From: Bacteroidales bacterium
GTDB taxonomy: Bacteria; Bacteroidota; Bacteroidia; Bacteroidales; F082
Assembly: GCA_017381865.1 (NCBI GenBank)
Contig: JAFOBJ010000008.1
Coordinates: 1-36,987 of the forward strand
Reading direction: 5' to 3'
DNA length: 36,987 bases
Shown here piece by piece: positions 16,065 through 23,691 of this stretch. The translations under genes were made by a program, and so were the position numbers. The first letter of the stretch is position 1; each line of letters opens with the position of its first letter. A model generated the notes under the pieces. It did not search any database, was not told the DNA's origin, and was given only the letters and a program-made list of their open reading frames with translations.

Positions 16065-16664
16065 ATGAAAGTCACAAAGATAATCATTGCAGAATCTTCT
16101 CCAATAATAAGCAACGGATTGACTTCGTTTTTCAATGACATGAATCATATTGTAGTGTCGTCAGTCGTTGATAATATTGAAGATTTGCAGGATAAAATAA
16201 TTATGCACAGTCCTGATGTGTTGATAATAAATCCGATGATGCTTGGCTGTATGCTTAATACATTCGTTAAGCAGATGACACAAAATTATCCTAATATAAA
16301 TCGTGTGGCTCTTGTCACTTCGTACGTCGACAAAAATATCTTAAAGAATTTTAAGGAAGTAATAGAACTTAACGACAATAAGCAGAAGGTTATCAATAAA
16401 ATACTTAACCTTCAGAATAATAACGAAGAAACTTCTGCTCAAAACGAAAGCGTCGACTTGTCAAATCGTGAGGTCGATGTCTTGGTTTGCGTTGCTAAAG
16501 GTATGACAAACAAGGATATATCAGATATGTTGAATATCTCTGTTCATACTGTCATAACGCATCGTAAAAACATCGTCAAAAAAACCGGAATCAAATCTGT
16601 TTCCGGTCTTACTGTTTATGCTTTGCTCAATAATCTCGTCGAAGAGTCAGAGATTTACGAATAA
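16065..16664 (+). CDS. LuxR-family regulator with pseudo-receiver domain
   Basis: The 199-residue protein has a receiver-like domain (1-115) and a C-terminal LuxR/NarL-type HTH (about 131-195, LSNREVDVLVCVAKGMTNKD and SVHTVITHRKNIVKK). The receiver has lost its chemistry. The acidic pair is replaced by ESS (10-12), and the phosphoacceptor position in DVLIINPMM is Asn56 instead of Asp, so control by phosphorylation is unlikely. The gene starts 4 bp after the hemerythrin-like gene. GGAGGG lies 8 bp before the ATG, an unusual Shine-Dalgarno-like match for this phylum. The close pairing suggests the di-iron protein provides the signal (inference). Its stop abuts the convergent menA stop with no gap. 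Confidence 0.87.
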   Translation: MKVTKIIIAESSPIISNGLTSFFNDMNHIVVSSVVDNIEDLQDKIIMHSPDVLIINPMMLGCMLNTFVKQMTQNYPNINRVALVTSYVDKNILKNFKEVIELNDNKQKVINKILNLQNNNEETSAQNESVDLSNREVDVLVCVAKGMTNKDISDMLNISVHTVITHRKNIVKKTGIKSVSGLTVYALLNNLVEESEIYE

Positions 16665-17546
16665 TTATAATAAGGTGACAACAACGACTGTCAAGGCGAA
16701 AATCAATGCTTCTAACGATGCCTGTCCTAATAACGCATTGAGTTGCTTGCCTTTATATTTTTCCAATTTGATATAAACGCTGACGGAATAAATCAGCATT
16801 GGAATTATCGCGATTGCCCATGTTTTGTAATCGCAGATGCCTCTCATGAAATAAAATCCTAATCCGCAAGCAATCAAAGGATTAAATAAGAACACTTTTT
16901 TCATGAAATTACTTCCGAAAATTCCTACAGTGGTGACTTTGTTAAATTGTTTATCTTCTATCTCGTCTCGCACGTTGTTGACGATAAGTAATTCATCTAC
17001 AACGAGTCCCATAGAAAAACCAGCCGCGATTATTTCCCAGTTTATTTCTTTTGTTAATATATAATAGGTGAATGTTATTGGAACTATTCCGAAAAATAAT
17101 ATCACAGCTACATCGCCTAATGCGTTGTATGATAATGGAATAGGACCTAATGAATAACAAAATGCGACGGCGATTATCAATAAGCCGAATGGCAATAATA
17201 TCCAGCCACCCCAATAAATCAAACTAAATCCGACTAAGAAACAGATTGAAACTAATAATATTATGGCTCTTTTTATGGTTTTGATATTTACTTCGCCGCT
17301 GACGAGTTTTCTGTCTGGACCGAGGCTGTTTTCATTGTCGCAGCCAGTTTTGTAGTCGGCGTAATCGTTTACTACGTTTGATGTAGCTTGTGCTAACATG
17401 GCGAATAACAAACATAAAATCGCTGGCAACCAATTGTTTCCGCCATTCTCGAAAGCCAATGCAATCGCCATAATGACAGACGCCATCGAGACTAACAAAG
17501 TCTTTGCCCTGACGATTTCAAACCATTTCTTAATGTTTTTTAACAT
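16665..17546 (-). CDS. menA: 1,4-dihydroxy-2-naphthoate polyprenyltransferase MenA
   Basis: MenA attaches the polyprenyl chain to DHNA at the membrane, giving demethylmenaquinone. The 293-residue UbiA-family protein has about eight or nine membrane segments and both prenyl-diphosphate Asp motifs: NVVNDYADYKTGCD (about 59-72) and NNVRDEIEDKQFNKVT (about 190-205). The GPDRKLVSGEV stretch is typical of MenA. It lies 74 bp downstream of menG, the enzyme for the next step, and the two are probably co-transcribed. The stop codon directly abuts the stop of the convergent regulator gene. Confidence 0.94.
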   Translation of the reverse strand: MLKNIKKWFEIVRAKTLLVSMASVIMAIALAFENGGNNWLPAILCLLFAMLAQATSNVVNDYADYKTGCDNENSLGPDRKLVSGEVNIKTIKRAIILLVSICFLVGFSLIYWGGWILLPFGLLIIAVAFCYSLGPIPLSYNALGDVAVILFFGIVPITFTYYILTKEINWEIIAAGFSMGLVVDELLIVNNVRDEIEDKQFNKVTTVGIFGSNFMKKVFLFNPLIACGLGFYFMRGICDYKTWAIAIIPMLIYSVSVYIKLEKYKGKQLNALLGQASLEALIFALTVVVVTLL

Positions 17547-17583
17547 AATTTTATTTTTTAGTCAACGGTCTTTAATTCAAAAT

Positions 17584-17624
17584 AATTATGCATTATGCAT
17601 TATGAATTATGAATTATGAATTAA
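17584..17624. repeat. ATTATGA heptamer array between menG and menA
   Basis: About five heptamer units (ATTATGC, ATTATGA) run up to the menG stop codon; the final TTAA contributes the stop. The array fills most of the menG-menA gap. Confidence 0.8.
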
Positions 17625-18319
17625 ACAAATCCTTCGTAGATTCTGCAAAGTCCGAATGTCAATGCTTTTTGCTTTACGTTCTTGAATCCACATTCTTCCA
17701 TCATAGCCATAAACTCTTTTGGCTTAGGAAAGTTCATCACAGAGTTAGGAAGATAAGTGTAAGCCTTGCTGTCGCCAGAGATTTTCTTGCCGATGAAAGG
17801 AAGAATATGAAGGAAATACAATTTATATAATGAAAGCAAAATCTTGTTTTGAGGGACGGAAAGTTCTAATATAAGAAGGTGTCCGTTGTCTTTCAAGACA
17901 CGACGTAGTTCATTCAATCCTTTTTTCTTGTCTTCAAAATTTCTTATTCCGAAGGCGATAAAAGCAGAATCGAAACTATTATCCTCGAAGCTGAGATTTT
18001 CGCAATCTTCCACTTTGAGGTTTATGTTGTTGAGGTTTAAAGATTTAATTTTCTCTTCTCCAACTTTAATCATACCTTCAGAGATGTCGACGCCCGTCAC
18101 GAAAGGAATTCCGGCCTTTGCCAAAGCGATGCTAGAATCAGCAGTGCCACAAGCCACATCGAGAACGTGAGACTCTGAGTTTCTGAGATTTTTGCAAATG
18201 CGTTTGACGGCTTTCTTCCTCCAAATCTTATCAATGTTAAGAGAAAGAATATGATTCAGTTTGTCGTAAGTAGGAGCGATGTTGTTGAACATCGAACGCA
18301 CGAAATTTTTGTCAGCCAT
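17621..18319 (-). CDS. ubiE: Demethylmenaquinone methyltransferase MenG/UbiE
   Basis: This SAM-dependent enzyme methylates demethylmenaquinone to menaquinone. The 232-residue protein shows the UbiE start FNNIAPTYDKLNHILSLNID (about 12-31), SAM motif I VLDVACGTADSSIALA (about 53-68), GVDISEGMIKVG, and the family signature FGIRNFEDKKKGLNELRRVL. Its context with menA supports a menaquinone role. A TATATTTG box lies 100 bp upstream, beyond a heptamer array. Confidence 0.95.
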   Translation of the reverse strand: MADKNFVRSMFNNIAPTYDKLNHILSLNIDKIWRKKAVKRICKNLRNSESHVLDVACGTADSSIALAKAGIPFVTGVDISEGMIKVGEEKIKSLNLNNINLKVEDCENLSFEDNSFDSAFIAFGIRNFEDKKKGLNELRRVLKDNGHLLILELSVPQNKILLSLYKLYFLHILPFIGKKISGDSKAYTYLPNSVMNFPKPKEFMAMMEECGFKNVKQKALTFGLCRIYEGFV

Positions 18320-18340
18320 TTTTTATGAACTAAGAATTTT

Positions 18341-18427
18341 TTGTTATGAGCTTTGAGATGTGAGTCATGAGCAGTTATTTCTGTTTAATTGCTCACGGCT
18401 CATAGCCCATTGCTCACAGCAAATATA
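18341..18427 (-). promoter_or_regulatory. Probable menG promoter and heptamer-rich leader
   Basis: TATATTTG on the minus strand (18420-18427) abuts the rlmN stop codon. The leader to menG contains a GCTCNNN heptamer array (18399-18420 and related units back to 18341). Confidence 0.45.
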
Positions 18428-19441
18428 TTAACCTAATTTATTTTTCGTTGAAAGCAATCCGCAGGCGGCGTCGATGTCTTGGCCGCGTGATGCTCTGATT
18501 GTTGCGATGATGCCTTTGTCGTTGAGTCTGTCGCGGAAGCGTTCCATGTCATCCATCGTCGGACTTTGAAGGTTGATGCCAGGGATGCTGTGGAAACGGA
18601 TGAGGTTGACTTTACAACGCAAGCTGCCGAGTTGTCTTGCGAGTTCTTTGATATGGTCGGAAGTGTCGTTGAGACCTTTAAATACGATATATTCGAAGAA
18701 CACGCGGCGTTGTCCGCTCCAGTCGTGTTGACGGATAGCGTGGATGACTTCGCGAATTGGATAAGCTTTTTCCACAGGCATAATCTTCATTCTCTCGTCG
18801 TGGAAAGGAGAGTGGAGGCTGACAGCGAGGTTGCATTTTGACTCGTCGAGGAAACGTTTCATATAAGGTATCACGCCCACTGTCGATACAGTGATGCGAG
18901 TCGGACTCATGGCGAGGCCCCAGTCGGATGTCATCACGTTGAGCGTGCGCATGAGGTTGTCGTAGTTGTTCATCGGTTCGCCCATTCCCATGAATACGTA
19001 GTTTGTAAGTTTCTCGTATTCAGGAAGGTTAAGTATTTGGTTCAGGATATCGCTAGCAGGAAGATTCTCTTGGAAACCCTGTTTGCCAGTCTGGCAGAAG
19101 AGGCAGTTCATTTTGCAGCCCACTTGAGAAGAGACGCATAATGTAGCACGTTCTTTATCAGGGATGTATGCAGATTCGATGAAGTTATCAGCGCCAGGGA
19201 AGAGATATTTCTTAGTTCCGTCTTTCGATTCTTGTACGGTTTCGTAGTTACGGTAGCCGGTAGTATAATTTTCGGAGAGAAGCTGACGTGTTGCTTTAGA
19301 GAGGTTTGTCATTTCATCGAAGCTGCCAGTATGTTTTTTGTAGAGCCATTCTGTGAGTTGTTTGGCTGTGAACTTAGGCAATCCATGTTGATTGACGATT
19401 TCCTGTATTTCTGCTAAGGTTAAACCGAGTAATGCTTTCAT
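18428..19441 (-). CDS. rlmN: Dual-specificity 23S rRNA/tRNA adenine-C2 methyltransferase RlmN
   Basis: RlmN methylates A2503 of 23S rRNA and A37 of some tRNAs by radical-SAM chemistry. The 337-residue protein has the cluster motif CKMNCLFC (Cys109, 113, 116), the catalytic cysteine of TLCVSSQVGC (Cys102) and the methyl-carrying cysteine near the C-terminus (Cys327 in DIDAACGLLS). YVFMGMGEPMNN and SLHSPFHDERMKIMPVEKAY are also typical. The conserved Cys pair separates it from inactive relatives. A TAACTTTG box 59 bp upstream, next to the hipA stop, suggests its own promoter. Confidence 0.96.
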   Translation of the reverse strand: MKALLGLTLAEIQEIVNQHGLPKFTAKQLTEWLYKKHTGSFDEMTNLSKATRQLLSENYTTGYRNYETVQESKDGTKKYLFPGADNFIESAYIPDKERATLCVSSQVGCKMNCLFCQTGKQGFQENLPASDILNQILNLPEYEKLTNYVFMGMGEPMNNYDNLMRTLNVMTSDWGLAMSPTRITVSTVGVIPYMKRFLDESKCNLAVSLHSPFHDERMKIMPVEKAYPIREVIHAIRQHDWSGQRRVFFEYIVFKGLNDTSDHIKELARQLGSLRCKVNLIRFHSIPGINLQSPTMDDMERFRDRLNDKGIIATIRASRGQDIDAACGLLSTKNKLG

Positions 19442-19499
19442 GATAATATAATGATATATTCAACAAAATGTTTTAGATGTAGTATTTTGTTTTAATTTG

Positions 19500-19507
19500 C
19501 AAAGTTA
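19500..19507 (-). promoter_or_regulatory. -7 box of rlmN
   Basis: TAACTTTG on the minus strand lies 59 bp before the rlmN ATG. No clear -33 element. Confidence 0.45.
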
Positions 19508-19517
19508 GAAAAAAACA

Positions 19518-20789
19518 TTACCCGTTAAAGAGACTGATATTTTTTTTGTCAAAGACATTTTCAAAAAGAGTAATTTCTCGCTTAACGATGCCTAATCTGT
19601 TGGCTAATGTTTGCCAATTTTTTACTGTTTCTACGACCTCGTTGATGATGCCTCTTGCTATTTCTGGAGAAAGCATGTATTCGTTGCAAGAGTTGAGTAA
19701 AATGGACAAATCCGATAGATTAGTATTGTTGTTTATAAGTAAACTTTGATGGTTGTTTTGTGTTGGGTTTATATCGTATGCAGGAGAGAGTGTCCATCCT
19801 TTTGCAGTAAGCAGAAAACCGTGATTGCGAAAATGATCATCGGTATTGCCAACGCATATATTGAAAGCGACTCTGCGAAATAATTCTCGTAAGTTTGCGT
19901 CAACATTAGTGCATGCGCTTAAAATAAAATCGACAATGTCTAAATAGCCGTGTCCTGTGGAGGCGTTGTCGCCATCGTTTAGTCCAAGTAAAGTCATTGC
20001 TGATGCGAAATGGATTCTTTTGCCATTTTCAGTTCTGTCGAAACGTCGAGAAAGCAGAGTGTGAAACTTTTCATTTGTAGAAATGACTTTTGTTTCTGCT
20101 GCGTTTATTCCTGCATCTTTAGCGAGCAGATGGCATAAATGTTCCCATAATTCAGCATCGTAATCATCTTTCAGAGATGGAAACTTTGCAATATGTATAT
20201 TGTGGTCATTATCTATGACATTAGCTTTAGGTCTTGCTCCGCCAAGCGAAGAACCTGGTTGTACGAGCTGTGCAATCCATTTTTTTTCAGGGAGTATATT
20301 TTTATCTATGCTTTTTTCAATTTCCTTGCTGGCTGCAATAAGTTCTCGTAGTTCTGTTAGGGGAGGAATGCGTAAAGTGTTGTATGCGTTTATAAACTCG
20401 CCATTTGGTGTTTCCTTGAATCTAAAAGCACCCATGCGCAAGAAGTCGTCAATACCAGTCAAGAAATCAAACGATGAAAGGCGATGAGTCGGACGATTTT
20501 CCTCATGTGCCAATATTTGTTCTCGGCGAAGTAACAACGTGCGTCCCCATCTGTCAGGGAGAGCATCAGCGAAACATCCAAAAATATCTTTGCCAGGCTG
20601 TGTATATTGTAAGCCAGGATAGTTGTTTAGGTCATCACTAAGGTTGATTGCATTGTACTTTTTTATCCAGTTGTCGGTAAATTTGAAACTGTAACTATCC
20701 GAGCCGCGAAGTGATTCGTAACCGAGTTCCCCCACCAGTTCGATTTCTTTGAGCCAATCAAAGTCGGCATATACATATAGTCTCTTCAT
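19518..20789 (-). CDS. hipA: HipA-family toxin kinase
   Basis: HipA toxins are Ser/Thr kinases; E. coli HipA inactivates glutamyl-tRNA synthetase. The 423-residue protein has an N-terminal HipA_N-type domain (about 5-110), the P-loop phosphoacceptor region PGSSLGGARPKANV (178-191), the substrate lysine in IAKFPS (200-205), the catalytic loop GNTDDHFRNHGF (314-325, Asp317) and Mg-binding YDINP (338-342). All core residues are present, so it is probably active. It lies 5 bp downstream of its antitoxin gene. glnS lies a few genes away, but I see no link. Confidence 0.93.
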   Translation of the reverse strand: MKRLYVYADFDWLKEIELVGELGYESLRGSDSYSFKFTDNWIKKYNAINLSDDLNNYPGLQYTQPGKDIFGCFADALPDRWGRTLLLRREQILAHEENRPTHRLSSFDFLTGIDDFLRMGAFRFKETPNGEFINAYNTLRIPPLTELRELIAASKEIEKSIDKNILPEKKWIAQLVQPGSSLGGARPKANVIDNDHNIHIAKFPSLKDDYDAELWEHLCHLLAKDAGINAAETKVISTNEKFHTLLSRRFDRTENGKRIHFASAMTLLGLNDGDNASTGHGYLDIVDFILSACTNVDANLRELFRRVAFNICVGNTDDHFRNHGFLLTAKGWTLSPAYDINPTQNNHQSLLINNNTNLSDLSILLNSCNEYMLSPEIARGIINEVVETVKNWQTLANRLGIVKREITLFENVFDKKNISLFNG

Positions 20790-20794
20790 ATATT

Positions 20795-21115
20795 TTACTC
20801 CTTTTTAGATGCTCTTTCTCGTTTAGGTAGATTCATGTCCTGCAATGCTCTGCCAAGTGCGTCATCTTTTGCTATGTAAAGAATATCATCATCCAATTGC
20901 AAAGCATAAAGCACTCGCAGATAAATGCCGATAGCGACTGTCGGAGCACCTTTTTCAATGCGTGAGATTGTAAGAGAAGAGCATGTAGCGCGTTCTGCAA
21001 CCTGTGCAATGCTCAAATTACGACGTAAGCGAGCAAGTCTGATTTGCTCTCCAACTATCTGCATCTTTTGTTCTAATTTTCGGGATAATTTAGTTCCCAT
21101 TGTACTCTTTGACAT
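20795..21115 (-). CDS. hipB: HipB-family antitoxin (XRE HTH)
   Basis: The 106-residue protein carries a Cro/C1-type HTH (about 22-75: GEQIRLARLRRNLSIAQVA, then CSSLTISRIEKG) and a charged tail (DALGRALQDMNLPKRERASKKE). Its place directly before hipA and its size mark it as the antitoxin and autorepressor. The DALGR tail resembles the HipB C-terminal segments seen in other hipBA pairs. Inverted ATATCATA / TATGATAT sites flank the promoter box upstream. Confidence 0.9.
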   Translation of the reverse strand: MSKSTMGTKLSRKLEQKMQIVGEQIRLARLRRNLSIAQVAERATCSSLTISRIEKGAPTVAIGIYLRVLYALQLDDDILYIAKDDALGRALQDMNLPKRERASKKE

Positions 21116-21124
21116 AAGCGTAAT

Positions 21125-21172
21125 ATATCATATAATATGCAAAGATAATATTTTTTCTATATTTTATGATAT
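21125..21172 (-). promoter_or_regulatory. hipBA promoter with candidate HipB operators
   Basis: The -7 box TATCTTTG (minus, 21140-21147) is flanked by ATATCATA (21125-21132) and its perfect inverse TATGATAT (21165-21172), with centres 40 bp apart, about four helical turns. This is a plausible arrangement for cooperative HipB binding. Confidence 0.55.
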
Positions 21173-21213
21173 GTTGAATAAAAAATATTAGAATTGTGTA
21201 AAAATGTGGAATT

Positions 21214-21400
21214 GGGCGTTCCGGCTCCGCTTCTGGCTCCGCCGTCGGGCTTTCCGCTATATCTTTGCTCGCTAAACTGGGAACGAGATCTGGGAACGGG
21301 GTCGGGAAGTAAGGACGGAATCAAAACTCGTTCCCGTTCCCGAATCACGTACCCAAATCCGCTCGCAAAGGATGCCGCTTCAATCCCTAACGCGGAAGGG
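21214..21400. repeat. GC-rich palindromic intergenic element
   Basis: The block is strongly GC-rich against AT-rich flanks. Ends show GGGCGTTCC on the left and CCTAACGCGGAA on the right (GCGTT/AACGC inverted). It contains TTTGCTCGC and GCTCGCAAAGG, with a middle insertion carrying its own GGGAACGAG / CTCGTTCCC inverted repeat. From memory, elements with the GGGCGTTCC...CAATCCCTAACGC frame are widespread between Bacteroidetes genes. The frames inside it are low-complexity and not genes. Confidence 0.65.
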
Positions 21401-21465
21401 CGATGAGCAATGAGCTGCGAGCTTTGAGCAAAAAGAACTCACTGCTCATAGCTCAAGGCTCACAG
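21401..21465. repeat. GAGCNNN / GCTCNNN heptamer array
   Basis: Heptamer units on both strands (GAGCAAT, GAGCTGC, then GCTCATA, GCTCAAG, GCTCACA) form a potential hairpin directly after the GC-rich element. Confidence 0.75.
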
Positions 21466-21520
21466 ATAGTTTTCAACTTTCAACTAAAAAAATGTGGCGT
21501 TTCCTTGGTTGTAAAAACAA

Positions 21521-21553
21521 AAAAGACTCCCGAAATAATATCGAGAGTCTTTT
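21521..21553 (-). terminator. Terminator of the accessory operon
   Basis: A 13-bp stem (AAAAGACTCCCGA / TCGAGAGTCTTTT, one mismatch) around a 7-nt loop. On the minus strand it is followed by TTTTTTGTTTTT. It lies 48 bp after the 64-aa gene. Confidence 0.75.
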
Positions 21554-21600
21554 GTTTGGTGGCGATGTCGTGACGGTTTCGTACAATATTTTTTTAGTTT

Positions 21601-21795
21601 TCAACTTTTAATTAAACGAATTTCCTTTGCATTGGTATCTTTAATAAAAGCTAATATTTCATCATTAATCCAATCTATCCCAAAAGTTTCTGCTTCATGA
21701 ATAATATTGGCATCTACATAAATTGTTACTTTTGCAAGCTGGGTATCATTCTCTGAATGATTTAACATTTTTTCATCTTTTTTGTCAGTATTCAT
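21601..21795 (-). CDS. 64-aa protein of unknown function behind a structured leader
   Basis: I do not recognise this protein. It has a charged N-terminus (MNTDKKDEKMLNHSEND), a short beta-type segment (AKVTIYVDANIIHEAE), and an acidic helix (WINDEILAFIKDTNAKE) ending in IRLIKS. There is no signal peptide or membrane segment. It is supported as a gene by a downstream terminator and by an upstream leader (21814-21944) whose sequence and distance to the ATG match those of the 115-aa gene at 23320-23667. It probably belongs to the same operon as the lipoprotein gene upstream. Confidence 0.6.
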   Translation of the reverse strand: MNTDKKDEKMLNHSENDTQLAKVTIYVDANIIHEAETFGIDWINDEILAFIKDTNAKEIRLIKS

Positions 21796-21813
21796 ATATT
21801 ATTCTTTTAAGTT

Positions 21814-21944
21814 ACACTTACCTCTCAGTGCGGTTAATGTAAAAAGAAAGTGTGAGGCAATTTCGATTATTTTAAGAGATCGTAAATAAAATCCTTGATT
21901 CTGAAAATCCCATTACTTTATTTGGATACACGAAAACACTTTCT
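21814..21944 (-). ncRNA. Structured leader element, copy B
   Basis: On the minus strand the element has GAAAGTGTTTTCG at its 5' side (21932-21944) and CACACTTTCTTTTT with AACCG at its 3' side (21834-21857); GAAAGTGT and ACACTTTC can pair. A hairpin CCTC/GAGG encloses the conserved loop. It matches copy A (23692-23934), including the AAAGA(G)AATAAT stretch before the start codon. It shares no sequence with A in its middle (about 75 nt here, far longer in A). Confidence 0.6.
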
Positions 21945-21974
21945 GAATTAATGGGGGGATTATTAAATGCTATG

Positions 21975-23303
21975 TTATTTTGTTACTGGGCGGATACTGT
22001 AATAATATTTATATTGAGTAGATTCAAGTGAGTATTGATAATTATTACTTTCATTGAACTTTACATATTTCTGTTGGGGATATGAGTTTGAAACCCAATA
22101 ATTACCACTAACGCCAATTTGATAAAATACATCCTTGTCATAGTGATAATAACCCGAAGCTGGCAAGAAGATACAATTGCCATTAGGTCCAGTTACCGTA
22201 TATCCATTAATACCATTCTGCATAGTCCATAACCATGTGCAATTATCCCTTAATTCTTCCCAATCTTTCTGCAAAGATAGTTCCCATCCATCCCACGTAA
22301 CTTTATAATCAAGGTAATAACCTCCATAATCTTCTGGTACTGCCAATGTAGATCCTTGATTATATTTAGCCCATTTCAAGCCAGATGGCAAACCTAAATC
22401 AACATATTCAAAGCCATTTACATTTGGAGACATCGCTTTCCATTCCAAATATGTCATATTTTCATTTTCATCAAGTCTATGATATATCTTATTCTCTTTA
22501 ATGCCATTGTAAAATACATATTTTATATCACAATATTTTCTACATTTCAACTCGACCTTATTATTATCATTTGGCAAAAATGCAATATATGAGATTCCTT
22601 CAGCAGGTTCAGTTTCAATACTTGCGTTCTCATCTTCAATGACATTAAATTCATATCTGCCTGTTTCTGCATTGTATTCTAATGTGTAGTCAGTATTCAC
22701 GGCACTGCCGAATAATCCTGTGGTTAGATTTTCCAAATCCAGCAATGCTATTGCTATCTTGCTTCTCAAGGTCCCTATTAATGGAAGTTTGACTTCTCCG
22801 TTTTCCATAACAGCTTTAACAGATGTACTTGCTATATGAGAATAGCCTAAGTCTTCCAATCGGCCAGTTTGTTTTGCTATGCTGCCTTCTATCTTGTTTC
22901 CGTCAACCAAACTAACATAAGCTGTGTCTAACTGTTGCGAATGTCCGAAATACCATATATCGTATGATTTACCTGCTGTGAGAAGGTTTTCATCTACATA
23001 GGCTATAAATTCTATCTCTGGTTTATAACCGTCACAATAGCCTTCCAATTCTACCACCTTTGGTTCATCTCCTGGTATTGCTAAATACACACATTCTCTG
23101 CCATTACTCCAGTTAATAACACCGTCTTCAAATAATCCTGTAAAATCTGAACGTGTATCTTTGTTGATAGGAATGCTACAGCTTACCTTTACTTTGTTAG
23201 CTTCTCCGCTGTTACTGCCGTTGTTCTCATTTCCTTCAGGTTCTGGCTTGCATGATGTGAATGCCATCACAAATGCAATTAAAAATAATGTAAGTTTTTT
23301 CAT
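21975..23303 (-). CDS. Surface lipoprotein: fimbrillin-like N-terminus with Fib_succ_major-type C-terminal domain
   Basis: The 442-residue protein has a lipoprotein signal with lipobox FTSC (Cys18) followed by an acidic, glycine/asparagine-rich linker. Residues about 35-290 resemble Bacteroidales fimbrillin-like domains (KDTRSDFTG, SYIAFLPND). Residues about 305-442 match the Fibrobacter succinogenes major paralogous domain pattern: EYVDLGLPSGLKWAKYNQGS, then FLPASGYY, then GNYWVSNSY, and the end SIRPVTK. It is probably surface-exposed and involved in adhesion or binding; no partner is known. It starts 16 bp after the 115-aa gene and shares its promoter. Some codons and the domain mix suggest accessory origin. 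Confidence 0.8.
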   Translation of the reverse strand: MKKLTLFLIAFVMAFTSCKPEPEGNENNGSNSGEANKVKVSCSIPINKDTRSDFTGLFEDGVINWSNGRECVYLAIPGDEPKVVELEGYCDGYKPEIEFIAYVDENLLTAGKSYDIWYFGHSQQLDTAYVSLVDGNKIEGSIAKQTGRLEDLGYSHIASTSVKAVMENGEVKLPLIGTLRSKIAIALLDLENLTTGLFGSAVNTDYTLEYNAETGRYEFNVIEDENASIETEPAEGISYIAFLPNDNNKVELKCRKYCDIKYVFYNGIKENKIYHRLDENENMTYLEWKAMSPNVNGFEYVDLGLPSGLKWAKYNQGSTLAVPEDYGGYYLDYKVTWDGWELSLQKDWEELRDNCTWLWTMQNGINGYTVTGPNGNCIFLPASGYYHYDKDVFYQIGVSGNYWVSNSYPQQKYVKFNESNNYQYSLESTQYKYYYSIRPVTK

Positions 23304-23319
23304 AATGTTATATTTTAAT

Positions 23320-23667
23320 TTATTTTCTTTTTTTAATTCTCAATCTAACAAATGCTAATCCGCTTAACATAAGCAATCCGCTTCCCAATGAAGCATCCAC
23401 ATCCTCTAAGTCAAACTCGCCGAAGTTAAAACCGTTTTCTTCATCAGAAAAATCGCCGAAGTTAAAACCAAACTCATCTGTTGAGAACTGTCCGAAGTCA
23501 AAACCATTGGTCTCACTGTTAAAATTACCGAAGACAAAACCCATCAAATCTTCTTTAGATCTCTGTTCGTAATTTTCATAGAAGAAAGCGTCATTTTGTG
23601 CATTAGAAATATTACAGAATAGGCATATCACACAAAGCAATAAAAGAATCTTGCTAATTTTTATCAT
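23320..23667 (-). CDS. Small secreted protein with four 12-residue FGxF repeats and an LGSGLL-type C-terminal tail
   Basis: The 115-residue protein has a signal peptide (1-23, ending NISNAQ), then four exact-length 12-residue repeats (43-90) of the form GF-x-FG-x-F plus five acidic or polar residues (GFVFGNF, GFDFGQF, GFNFGDF, GFNFGEF). The tail DASLGSGLLMLSGLAFVRLR with IKKRK at the end combines a small-residue motif, a hydrophobic helix and a basic end, the layout of tail sorting signals such as PEP-CTERM. I recall similar LGSGLL tails in other Bacteroidales proteins but cannot name a family. It is first in an operon with the lipoprotein gene and is preceded by structured leader A and a promoter at 23963-23992. 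Confidence 0.75.
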   Translation of the reverse strand: MIKISKILLLLCVICLFCNISNAQNDAFFYENYEQRSKEDLMGFVFGNFNSETNGFDFGQFSTDEFGFNFGDFSDEENGFNFGEFDLEDVDASLGSGLLMLSGLAFVRLRIKKRK

Positions 23668-23691
23668 ACCATTATTCTCTTTTTTACAACA

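Noticed and set aside
21194..21406. Frames on both strands inside the GC-rich element
   Set aside because: They translate palindromic repeat DNA into Arg/Ser/Pro-rich low-complexity peptides.
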